From contig NZ_CP073104.1 of assembly GCF_018138145.1 (NCBI RefSeq), positions 4,035,001 to 4,099,000 of the forward strand: a DNA stretch of 64,000 nt, written 5' to 3'. Each line of letters starts with the position of its first letter. The stretch's first letter is position 1. The notes under the pieces were generated by a model. The model had not been told where the DNA came from. It was given only the letters and a program-made list of their open reading frames with translations, and made no database searches. The DNA comes from Pseudomonas sp. SCA2728.1_7 (GTDB lineage: Bacteria > Pseudomonadota > Gammaproteobacteria > Pseudomonadales > Pseudomonadaceae). A program made the translations under genes and the position numbers. Shown piece by piece: positions 27,095-34,994 of the stretch.

Positions 27095-28396
27095 ATGAAA
27101 AATCTTGTTATCGCGACCCTGGCGCTGCTCGGCAGTGCCTCAATTCATGCGGCTGAAGTTGATCAAAGTCTGATCAAACAGGGCGAATATCTGGCACGCG
27201 CCGGTGACTGTGTGGCCTGCCACACCGCCAAGGGCGGCAAACCGTTCGCCGGTGGCCTGCCGATGGAAACCCCGATCGGCACGATCTACTCGACCAACAT
27301 CACCCCGGACAAAACCGGCGTCGGTGAATACAGCTTCGAGGACTTCGACCAGGCCGTACGCCATGGCGTCGCCAAAAACGGTAGTACGTTGTACCCGGCG
27401 ATGCCGTATCCGTCCTACGCCCGCGTCAGCGAAACCGACATGCAAGCGCTGTACGCGTACTTCATGCACGGCGTCGAACCGGTGGCGCAAGAGAACAAGG
27501 CCAGCGATATTCCGTGGCCACTCAGCATGCGCTGGCCGCTGATGGGCTGGCGCTGGATGTTTGCGCCAAAGGTCGAGGACTACAAAGCAACCGGTGACGA
27601 CGCGGTCATCAACCGTGGCGCGTATCTGGTCGAAGGCCTCGGCCATTGCGGTGCCTGCCATACGCCGCGCGCCTTGACCATGCAGGAAAAATCCCTGAGC
27701 GCGGCCGATGGCAAAAACTTCCTCGCCGGCAGTGCGCCGCTGGAAGGCTGGATCGCCAAAAGTCTGCGCGGTGATCACAAGGATGGCCTCGGTAGCTGGA
27801 GCGAAGAGCAACTGGTGCAGTTCCTCAAGACCGGTCGCAGCGATCGCAGCGCCGTGTTCGGCGGCATGAGCGATGTGGTCACCCACAGCATGCAATACAT
27901 GACCGATGCCGACCTGACAGCGATTGCCCGCTACCTCAAGTCGTTGCCGGCCAGTGATCCGAACGATCAACCGCATCAGTACGATGAAAAAGCCGCCAAA
28001 GCGCTGTGGAACGGCGATGACAGTGAACGTGGCGCTGCGGTGTACATCGACAACTGCGCAGCGTGCCACCGCACCGATGGCCACGGTTACACCCGGGTAT
28101 TCCCCGCGCTGGCAGGTAATCCGGTGCTGCAATCGGAAGACCCGACTTCGTTGATCCACATCGTGCTCAAGGGCGGCACGTTGCCGGCGACACACACGGC
28201 ACCGTCGACCTTCACCATGCCCGGTTTCGCCTGGCGCCTGTCGGATCAGGAAGTGGCGGATGTGGTGAGTTTCATCCGTGGCAGTTGGGGCAACAAAGGT
28301 GCGCCGGTCAGTGCCAAAGAAGTTGCGGAGTTACGCAGCGACGATATGAAAACAACGTCCACTGATGATCTTGGCCAAATAACAGATCATCATTAA
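27095..28396 (+). CDS. Gluconate 2-dehydrogenase triheme cytochrome c subunit
   Basis: ATG 27095 is chosen because AAGGAG (27081-27086) is well placed for it and too close to ATG 27089. The 433-residue precursor has a signal peptide (MKNLVIATLALLGSASIHAA) and three heme c sites: C39-C42-H43 (CVACHT), C185-C188-H189 (CGACHT) and C321-C324-H325 (CAACHR). It passes electrons from the flavoprotein to the quinone pool. It follows the flavoprotein after 12 bases and ends the operon before a strong terminator. Confidence 0.94.
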   Translation: MKNLVIATLALLGSASIHAAEVDQSLIKQGEYLARAGDCVACHTAKGGKPFAGGLPMETPIGTIYSTNITPDKTGVGEYSFEDFDQAVRHGVAKNGSTLYPAMPYPSYARVSETDMQALYAYFMHGVEPVAQENKASDIPWPLSMRWPLMGWRWMFAPKVEDYKATGDDAVINRGAYLVEGLGHCGACHTPRALTMQEKSLSAADGKNFLAGSAPLEGWIAKSLRGDHKDGLGSWSEEQLVQFLKTGRSDRSAVFGGMSDVVTHSMQYMTDADLTAIARYLKSLPASDPNDQPHQYDEKAAKALWNGDDSERGAAVYIDNCAACHRTDGHGYTRVFPALAGNPVLQSEDPTSLIHIVLKGGTLPATHTAPSTFTMPGFAWRLSDQEVADVVSFIRGSWGNKGAPVSAKEVAELRSDDMKTTSTDDLGQITDHH

Positions 28397-28402
28397 AAAC
28401 TG

Positions 28403-28436
28403 AAACCCTGCATGAACCATTCATGCAGGGTTTTTT
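28403..28436 (+). terminator. Terminator of the gluconate dehydrogenase operon
   Basis: A 13-bp stem (AAACCCTGCATGA and TCATGCAGGGTTT) with a five-base loop ends in a T-run. Confidence 0.93.
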
Positions 28437-28465
28437 AATTACAGATATCGCAACAAACTTCAATC

Positions 28466-28768
28466 TTACGGATTAACGATACTTACATAGGCTTTGGCCA
28501 GGGCAATCAACTTCGCCTTGTCATCGTTATCAATATCGCCATCACCGTCTACATCGTTCTTGTTGGTGCGAACAGTGAATGTCTTGCCACGGTCGCTGGA
28601 CACCGCCACCACGTAGATCGAGTCGACCAGCGTCTCGGTGGGCAGCTCCTGCTCGGCGTTCCAGCCCAGCTCCTTACGCGCAAGTTGCATCGAAACAACA
28701 GTATTGGGCTCCGATGCATTGGGCAACATCAGTTGCATAAAGACGCCACGCTGATTGAGATAAGACAT
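28466..28768 (-). CDS. Small protein with a dockerin/EF-hand-like calcium motif
   Basis: This 100-residue protein (MSYLNQRGVFMQLMLPN) has no signal peptide and no family I recognise. Near the C-terminus NDVDGDGDIDNDDKAKLIAL matches the dockerin/EF-hand loop (DxDGDGxIDxxD) followed by a helix. The middle reads TLVDSIYVVAVSSDRGKTFT, suggestive of a beta domain. AAGGA lies eight bases before the ATG. The flanking DNA is more AT-rich than its surroundings, which hints at recent acquisition. It stands alone between the gluconate dehydrogenase and radical SAM genes. Confidence 0.7.
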   Translation of the reverse strand: MSYLNQRGVFMQLMLPNASEPNTVVSMQLARKELGWNAEQELPTETLVDSIYVVAVSSDRGKTFTVRTNKNDVDGDGDIDNDDKAKLIALAKAYVSIVNP

Positions 28769-28962
28769 GAATTAAATCCTTTTAATCTAGTTATCGGACA
28801 AGTACCGATGGAAGTGGCCAAGACTATATTCGATAACTTGTCGCGACAATGGAACATATGTATCTCGGGTTGTATTTATCCTTCGCACCTCTATATAAAC
28901 TTTTGAATTCAAAAAGATCCCATCGCTGAACGGTACTGGATCACACCGGGCACGCTCGGGTA

Positions 28963-28978
28963 CTGTATGCATATACAG
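28963..28978 (+). promoter_or_regulatory. LexA box (SOS operator)
   Basis: CTGTATGCATATACAG is a perfect CTG-N10-CAG with symmetric CTGTAT/ATACAG ends and an AT-rich centre, flanked by TA on the 5' side. This is the gamma-proteobacterial LexA consensus. It lies 16 bases before the radical SAM start codon, overlapping the expected transcription start. I recall the P. aeruginosa homolog (PA0069) being listed in the LexA regulon. Confidence 0.85.
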
Positions 28979-28994
28979 ATCAGGAGCCCGCCCA

Positions 28995-30053
28995 ATGATC
29001 AATCCTCTCCCGCCCCGCGGTCGCGGCACCGCGACCAACCCGCACAACCGCTTCGCGCCGAACCGTTCTGTGGCCGAGGATGACGGCTGGTATCAGGAAG
29101 TGCCTGAGACTCAGGGCACCGAGGTGATGATCGAAACCGCAAAAACCATCATCACTCGCAACACTTCACCGGATCTGCCTTTCGACCGCTCGATCAATCC
29201 TTATCGCGGCTGCGAACATGGCTGCATCTATTGTTACGCGCGGCCCAGCCATGCCTATTGGGACATGTCGCCCGGGCTGGATTTCGAAACCAGGCTGATC
29301 GCCAAGACCAACGCCGCCCAAGTGCTGGAAGAACAGCTCGGGAAAAAAGGTTATCAATGTGCGCCGATCAACCTGGGTTCCAACACCGACCCGTATCAGC
29401 CGATCGAGCGTGAACACAAAATCACCCGCCAGATCCTCGAAGTGCTGCTGCGCTATAAGCACCCGGTGACCATCGTCACCAAAGGTTCGCTGATCCTGCG
29501 CGACCTCGATCTGCTCACCGAACTGGCGCAGCAACGGTTAGTAGCCGTGATGATCAGTCTGACCACGCTCGATGACGAACTCAAACGCATCCTCGAACCG
29601 CGCGCCGCTGCACCCAAGGCACGATTGCGCGCGATCCGGGTGATGCGCGAAGCAGGCATTCCCGTTGGTGTGCTGTGTTCACCGATGATTCCAATGATCA
29701 ATGACAGTGAAATCGAAAATCTGCTCAACGAAGCCCACGCCGCCGGTGCGCAAAGTGCTGCGTACATGATGTTGCGTCTGCCGCTGGAAGTGGCGCCGCT
29801 GTTCGAGGAGTGGCTCGCCGCGCACTATCCACAGCGGGCTGCGCATGTGCTGAGCCTGATCCGCCAGAGCCGTGGCGGCGAACTCTACGACAGCCGTTTT
29901 GGTGCACGCATGCGCGGCGAAGGGGTGTTCGCCGATCTGCTCGCGCAGCGGTTTGCCAAAGCGATCAAGCGTCTTGGCTTGAATCATCGCGAGGGCTATA
30001 ACCTCGATTGCACGGCCTTCTGTCCGCCGGGTCGCCAGATGTCTTTGATTTAG
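28995..30053 (+). CDS. PA0069-family radical SAM protein (SplB-like)
   Basis: This 352-residue protein carries the radical SAM cluster motif in YRGCEHGCIYCYARPSHAYW (CxxxCxxC), within a Rossmann/TIM-type barrel related to spore photoproduct lyase. Nearby motifs are NLGSNTDPYQPIEREHKITR and VTIVTKGSLILRDLDLL. AGGAG precedes the ATG by eight bases, just after a LexA box, so it should be induced by DNA damage. A role in nucleic-acid repair is plausible but unproven. Confidence 0.9.
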   Translation: MINPLPPRGRGTATNPHNRFAPNRSVAEDDGWYQEVPETQGTEVMIETAKTIITRNTSPDLPFDRSINPYRGCEHGCIYCYARPSHAYWDMSPGLDFETRLIAKTNAAQVLEEQLGKKGYQCAPINLGSNTDPYQPIEREHKITRQILEVLLRYKHPVTIVTKGSLILRDLDLLTELAQQRLVAVMISLTTLDDELKRILEPRAAAPKARLRAIRVMREAGIPVGVLCSPMIPMINDSEIENLLNEAHAAGAQSAAYMMLRLPLEVAPLFEEWLAAHYPQRAAHVLSLIRQSRGGELYDSRFGARMRGEGVFADLLAQRFAKAIKRLGLNHREGYNLDCTAFCPPGRQMSLI

Positions 30054-30290
30054 CGACAATTGGCCTATGGTTGAGGGGTTGGAATCCTTCCGCCGAACTC
30101 ACTCAGTCACGTTTTTTGTGACCTGGAACACACGTTCTAGAGCGTTTGATTCAGTTTGAGTTAAGTTTCGGCGGCTACCTTGTTCATCGAGTGACTGACG
30201 GGTCGGGATGACCCGGATGTTTAAACAGCCACTGGCTTCATACCGGAATACATGGGAATGACTCCCCTAATCCGCCAAAGAGGATGAATC
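30054..30290. other. Gap before the carbonic anhydrase gene
   Basis: These 237 bases hold two small hairpins (GTCAC...GTGAC near 30107-30122, and CGGGTC...GACCCG near 30198-30215) and no gene. The first has a T-rich loop and may end the radical SAM transcript weakly. AGAGGATG before 30291 provides the ribosome-binding site. Confidence 0.45.
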
Positions 30291-31019
30291 ATGAGTGACA
30301 AGGATAAACAGCCGTTGGCTGCGTCGGCGCAAACCCCTGAAGCGGAATCCGCCGATGCAGCGCTGCGACAGATCGTAGACGGCTTTTTGCATTTTCATCA
30401 TGAGGTCTTCCCACAGCAGGAAGAGCTCTTCAAGAAACTTGCCACGGCCCAGGCGCCCAAGGCGATGTTCATCACCTGCGCCGACTCGCGCATCGTCCCC
30501 GAGCTGATTACTCACAGCTCGCCCGGCGATCTGTTCGTGACCCGTAACGTCGGCAACGTCGTGCCGCCTTACGGGCAGATGAACGGCGGCGTTTCCACCG
30601 CAATCGAATACGCGGTACTGGCGCTCGGCGTGCAGCACATCATCATCTGCGGCCACTCCGATTGCGGCGCCATGCGTGCGGTGCTCAATCCGGACAGCCT
30701 GGAAAAAATGCCCACGGTCAAAGCCTGGCTGCGCCACGCTGAAGTCGCGAAAACCATGGTGCATGAAAACTGTAACTGCGCCGACGAAAAAGAAAGCATG
30801 CCGATCCTCACCGAGGAAAACGTCATCGCCCAATTGCAGCACTTGCGTACCCATCCTTCGGTAGCCTCGCGCATGGCGAACGGTCATTTGTTCATCCATG
30901 GCTGGGTTTACGACATCGAAACCAGCGAAATCAAAGCTTACGATGCGGATCAGGGCCGTTTCCTGCCGCTCGACGGCAGCCATCCAATTCCGGTGGCGAC
31001 GCCCAAAGCGCGCTTCTAA
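30291..31019 (+). CDS. Beta-class carbonic anhydrase
   Basis: This 242-residue enzyme interconverts CO2 and bicarbonate. The zinc ligands and catalytic dyad are present: Cys63-Asp65-Arg67 in MFITCADSRIVPEL, then His and Cys in IICGHSDCGAMRAVL. A 25-residue Ala/Glu-rich N-terminal extension precedes the fold. It lies 90 bases upstream of a SulP transporter on the same strand, a recurring pairing suggesting linked bicarbonate supply or transport. Confidence 0.94.
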   Translation: MSDKDKQPLAASAQTPEAESADAALRQIVDGFLHFHHEVFPQQEELFKKLATAQAPKAMFITCADSRIVPELITHSSPGDLFVTRNVGNVVPPYGQMNGGVSTAIEYAVLALGVQHIIICGHSDCGAMRAVLNPDSLEKMPTVKAWLRHAEVAKTMVHENCNCADEKESMPILTEENVIAQLQHLRTHPSVASRMANGHLFIHGWVYDIETSEIKAYDADQGRFLPLDGSHPIPVATPKARF

Positions 31020-31109
31020 ATCCTCCTAAACATCTGTGTGGTTTGACGCCGGTCGCTGATTCAGCGACCCGGCCTCGCCATGCCTGAAGAAAACTTCGGG
31101 AGAATCGCC

Positions 31110-32636
31110 ATGCGTGCGGCTCAATTGAAAGCGGTGTTGCCACGGGAGCTGCTCGCTTCAGTGGTTGTGTTTCTGGTCGCCCTGCCGCTGTGCATGGGTA
31201 TTGCGATCGCCTCAGGGTTGCCACCGGCCAAAGGGCTGATCACCGGGATCATCGGTGGTCTGGTGGTCGGTTGGCTGGCGGGTTCGCCGTTGCAGGTCAG
31301 CGGGCCGGCGGCAGGTCTGGCGGTGTTGGTGTTCGAACTGGTGCGCCAGCACGGAATCGAAATGCTCGGGCCGATTCTGTTGCTTGCCGGTTTTCTGCAA
31401 CTGGTCGCCGGCCGCTTGAAACTGGGTTGCTGGTTTCGGGTCACGGCGCCAGCGGTGGTGTACGGGATGCTGGCGGGGATTGGCGTGTTGATCGTGCTGT
31501 CACAGGTGCATGTGATGCTTGATGCGTCACCCAAGCCTTCAGGGCTGGATAACCTCACGGCGTTCCCGGCTGCTGTGGCGCAGGCCTTGCCGTCGTTCGG
31601 CTGGCAGGCCGGGTTGCTCGGGCTGTCGACGATTGCAGTGATGTGGTTGTGGGAGAAGTTTCGCCCGCATTCGCTGCGCTTCGTGCCCGGGGCATTGCTC
31701 GGTGTCGGGCTGGCGACAGGCGCGAGTCTGCTGCTGGCGTTGCAGGTGAAACGTGTTGAAGTGCCGGCGAATCTGGCCGAAGCCATCGATTGGCTGAAAC
31801 CGGCGGACCTGCTCAGTCTGGCCGATCCGACGCTGTTGATCGCCGCCTTCGCGGTAGCGTTTATTGCCAGCGCGGAAACCTTGCTGTCCGCCGCAGCGGT
31901 GGATCGCATGCACAGCGGCGTACGTTCGGACTTCGACCGTGAACTGTCGGCGCAAGGGGTCGGCAACATGCTCTGCGGTCTGCTCGGGGCGCTGCCGATG
32001 ACCGGGGTGATCGTGCGCAGTTCGGCCAACGTCCAGGCCGGTGCGACCACGCGTTACTCGACGATCTTCCATGGCCTGTGGCTGCTGGCATTCGTGCTGT
32101 TGCTGTCGAGTGTGCTGCAAAGCATTCCGGTGGCGAGTCTGGCCGGTGTGCTGGTTTACACCGGGTTCAAACTGGTCGATCTCAAAGCGTTTCGAGGTCT
32201 GGGTCGTTATGGGCGCATGCCGATGTTCACCTACGCGGCGACAGCGCTGGCAATCATCTTCACTGACCTGCTGACGGGCGTGTTGATCGGTTTCGGTCTG
32301 ACGATGTTGAAGCTGGCGTTCAAGGCGTCGCGTTTGAAGATCAGCCTGATCGATCTGCCGCAGGACGGTGAGATGGAGTTGCGTCTGGTCGGCGCAGCGA
32401 CATTCCTCAAGGTGCCGGCGCTGACGCAAGTGCTGGGCAGTATTCCGCAGGGCACCACGGTGCATGTGCCGCTCAATAATCTGAGTTACATCGACCATTC
32501 GTGTCTGGAGTTGCTGGAGGAGTGGGGCCGGGCGAATGCGGCGAAGGGCTCGAAGCTGTTGATTGAGTCGCGGGGGTTGAAGCGCAGGCTTGAGGGACGG
32601 ATTCGAACCACTACCGGGATCGGCGCGGCCGGCTAA
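31110..32636 (+). CDS. SulP family anion (sulfate/bicarbonate) transporter
   Basis: ATG 31110 follows GGGAG at seven bases; the upstream ATG at 31080 has no such site. The 508-residue protein has about 10-12 membrane helices (LLASVVVFLVALPLCMGIAI, PLQVSGPAAGLAVLVFEL, ALPMTGVIVRSSANVQAGAT) and a C-terminal STAS-like domain (LRLVGAATFLKVPALTQVLG, VHVPLNNLSYIDHSCLELLE). Members carry sulfate, bicarbonate or other anions. The upstream carbonic anhydrase favours bicarbonate, but this is inference. Confidence 0.9.
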   Translation: MRAAQLKAVLPRELLASVVVFLVALPLCMGIAIASGLPPAKGLITGIIGGLVVGWLAGSPLQVSGPAAGLAVLVFELVRQHGIEMLGPILLLAGFLQLVAGRLKLGCWFRVTAPAVVYGMLAGIGVLIVLSQVHVMLDASPKPSGLDNLTAFPAAVAQALPSFGWQAGLLGLSTIAVMWLWEKFRPHSLRFVPGALLGVGLATGASLLLALQVKRVEVPANLAEAIDWLKPADLLSLADPTLLIAAFAVAFIASAETLLSAAAVDRMHSGVRSDFDRELSAQGVGNMLCGLLGALPMTGVIVRSSANVQAGATTRYSTIFHGLWLLAFVLLLSSVLQSIPVASLAGVLVYTGFKLVDLKAFRGLGRYGRMPMFTYAATALAIIFTDLLTGVLIGFGLTMLKLAFKASRLKISLIDLPQDGEMELRLVGAATFLKVPALTQVLGSIPQGTTVHVPLNNLSYIDHSCLELLEEWGRANAAKGSKLLIESRGLKRRLEGRIRTTTGIGAAG

Positions 32637-32658
32637 ATTTGCTGGTTGAACTCAACCC

Positions 32659-32749
32659 CTGTAGGAGTGAGCCTGCTCGCGATGGCGGTGGGTCAGTCAA
32701 CAGAGATGTTGAATGATCTATCGCCATCGCGAGCAGGCTCACTCCTACA
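32659..32749. repeat. REP pair (GAGCAGGCTCACTCCTACA family)
   Basis: Arms TGTAGGAGTGAGCCTGCTCG... and ...CGAGCAGGCTCACTCCTACA, extended by matching GCGATGGC/GCCATCGC, with a spacer of about 40 bases, between the convergent SulP gene and the gene at 32765. Confidence 0.92.
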
Positions 32750-32764
32750 TTGGATCGTGTGAAC

Positions 32765-33415
32765 TCAGGCAGCAGGCTGGTCCAGTTCCAGACCCACACC
32801 CAGTCGGCGGCCCATGCACGGCCAGCGTTTCCACGCGGCGCCGGTGTCCGGGCTGCTGAGTTTTTCGCGGTAGACCTCTACCGATTCCAGGGCAAAACTT
32901 TCGTCGTTGAGCATCTCGTCAATGGCGTGATGCACCGCTTCGTCCAGTTGGTTGGCAAATTCCTCACCGATCAATTGGTGAGCAATCAAGTTGGCGACCG
33001 TCATGTCCAAGGGGATCAGTGGCTGGCCGAAATGCTTGATGTACAGGTCGTTGACCTCTTCGACAAAACGGTGCGCCAGATAGGCTTCGTCGAGCAGGCT
33101 GTCCAGGCCAACGTGCCCGGCCATGATGGCTGGCGGCTGGAGGAAATACTGCTCGGCGATTTTCAGCACCGGTTTGATCTGCGATTCGATTCCCGCTTCC
33201 CTGGCAACTTCATTGGCTGCATCCAGCAGGTCTGGCACTTCATCGATATAGGCGGCGACAAAACGCGTCAGCACACCATTGGCGTCGGCTTCCGGCAATT
33301 GGATCGCCGGGTGTAAATGAGGCAGCTTGCTTTCCAGCTGACGGGTCAGCAGGCCGGTTTCTTTTTCGTGTTGTTGGGCTTTTTGGATCTGCTCGCGCAA
33401 TGCGGCGGTGTTCAT
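32765..33415 (-). CDS. Conserved hypothetical protein next to the cox operon
   Basis: ATG 33415 (MNTAALREQIQKAQQHEKE) follows CTGGAG with good spacing. The 216-residue acidic, mostly helical protein (LEVALPEADANG-like loops are absent; visible segments include VAREAGIESQIKPVLKIAEQ and VEEVNDLYIKHFGQPLIPLD) has no signal peptide, membrane helix or cysteine-rich motif. I recall a homolog (PA0104) at the same position beside coxB in P. aeruginosa, so the linkage is conserved. I do not recognise the function. Confidence 0.8.
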   Translation of the reverse strand: MNTAALREQIQKAQQHEKETGLLTRQLESKLPHLHPAIQLPEADANGVLTRFVAAYIDEVPDLLDAANEVAREAGIESQIKPVLKIAEQYFLQPPAIMAGHVGLDSLLDEAYLAHRFVEEVNDLYIKHFGQPLIPLDMTVANLIAHQLIGEEFANQLDEAVHHAIDEMLNDESFALESVEVYREKLSSPDTGAAWKRWPCMGRRLGVGLELDQPAA

Positions 33416-33784
33416 GAAAACTCCAGGAAACAAGGCAATGAAATAGGGAAGACATAACTTAGCTGGCTTACGAAAAATGCTAAGACGCATTTGTCATAAT
33501 TATTTCATCCTTGATGCACCTGCGTTATATCGGTTTGCCACCACTCGTCTGCATCCTTCTCCATTCGTGCCCTTGAACGCAAGTGCCAGCTGTTTCAGTT
33601 GATTTACGTGCGCACATTGCAATTTCCCGTCGCTGTCTATACTCGCCAGTGAATGGAGTTAGCTGATGACGCCCGACTGCACCCGCAGCAAGGCCCGGCG
33701 ATTCAAGTTCGTAGTCTGATGCAGCCGCTCCCTTGCCGCAGGCGAAAGCCGGCGGGATAACAAGAACGATAAGGGGAACCCGCA
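33416..33784. promoter_or_regulatory. Upstream region of the cox operon
   Basis: This 369-base divergent gap has an AT-rich stretch near 33480-33520 and no convincing gene. A possible sigma-70 promoter is TTGCAA (33617-33622) and TATACT (33638-33643) with a 15-base spacer, which would leave a leader of about 135 bases. AAGGGGA lies before the coxB start. The promoter call is weak. Confidence 0.35.
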
Positions 33785-34912
33785 ATGATGCGACATCCAC
33801 ACGTCTGGATGGGCCTCCTGTTGTGGTCGATTTTCAGTCCTGCGCACGCCGCCTGGACTGTGAATATGGCGCCTGGAGCGACTGAAATCAGTCACGCAGT
33901 ATTCGACCTGCACATGACCATTTTCTGGATCTGTGTGGTGATCGGGATCATCGTCTTCGGCGCCATGTTCTGGTCGATGATGGTGCACCGCCGTTCTACC
34001 GGGCAGGTCGCCGCAAAATTCCACGAAAGCACCACCGTCGAGATTCTCTGGACCGTCGTACCGTTCCTGATTCTGGTAGCGATGGCCGTGCCGGCGACCG
34101 CCACCCTGATCAAGATGTACGACACCAGTGAGCCGGATATCGATATCCAGATCACCGGTTATCAGTGGAAGTGGCACTACAAATACCTGGGCCAGGACGT
34201 CGAGTTCTTCAGCAACCTGGCCACCCCCGCCGAACAGATCCACAACAAGGAAACCAAGGGCGAGCACTATTTGCTCGAGGTCGATAAGCCGCTCGTGCTG
34301 CCGACCGGCGCCAAGGTGCGCTTCCTCGTGACCTCGGCCGACGTTATCCACTCCTGGTGGGTGCCGGCCTTCGCGGTGAAACGCGATGCGATTCCGGGGT
34401 TCGTCAACGAAGCCTGGACGCGCATCGACAAGCCCGGAATCTACCGTGGCCAGTGCGCCGAACTGTGCGGCAAGGATCACGGCTTCATGCCGATCGTGGT
34501 CGAGGTCAAGGACAAGGCCGACTACGACAAGTGGCTCGCCGAGCGTAAAGCCGAGGCCGCGCAACTGAAAGAGCTGACCAGCAAGGAATGGACCCTCGAC
34601 GAACTCAAGGAACGTGGCGACAAGATCTATCACACCACCTGCGTTGCCTGTCACCAGGCCGAAGGTCAGGGCCTGCCGCCGATGTTCCCGGCGCTCAAGG
34701 GTTCGAAAATCGCCACTGGACCGAAAGAAGGCCACCTGAGCATTGTCTTCCACGGCAAGCCCGGCACTGCCATGGCGGCGTTCGGCAAACAGCTGTCGGA
34801 AGTCGATATCGCAGCGGTCGTGACCTACGAACGTAACGCCTGGGGCAACAACAAGGGCGACATGGTCACGCCAAAAGAAGTGCTGGAGCTGAAACAGGCG
34901 GAAAGCAAATGA
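33785..34912 (+). CDS. coxB: Cytochrome c oxidase subunit II with fused cytochrome c (caa3 type)
   Basis: This 375-residue protein has a signal sequence, two membrane helices (ISHAVFDLHMTIFWICVVIG, VEILWTVVPFLILVAMAVPA), and a periplasmic cupredoxin domain. The CuA ligands are His189 (DVIHSWWVPAF), Cys224, Cys228, His232 and Met235 (CAELCGKDHGFMPI). The C-terminal extension holds a heme c site C286-C289-H290 (CVACHQ), making this the caa3-type form that accepts electrons directly from soluble cytochromes. It is the first gene of the cox operon. Confidence 0.97.
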   Translation: MMRHPHVWMGLLLWSIFSPAHAAWTVNMAPGATEISHAVFDLHMTIFWICVVIGIIVFGAMFWSMMVHRRSTGQVAAKFHESTTVEILWTVVPFLILVAMAVPATATLIKMYDTSEPDIDIQITGYQWKWHYKYLGQDVEFFSNLATPAEQIHNKETKGEHYLLEVDKPLVLPTGAKVRFLVTSADVIHSWWVPAFAVKRDAIPGFVNEAWTRIDKPGIYRGQCAELCGKDHGFMPIVVEVKDKADYDKWLAERKAEAAQLKELTSKEWTLDELKERGDKIYHTTCVACHQAEGQGLPPMFPALKGSKIATGPKEGHLSIVFHGKPGTAMAAFGKQLSEVDIAAVVTYERNAWGNNKGDMVTPKEVLELKQAESK

Positions 34913-34994
34913 GCCGGTCTATCGCGTACCTCGTGAACCGGCCGGGGCAGCGCGCCCCGGCCTGCCCCACCCACTCACGTAAAGGAGACCGGCC

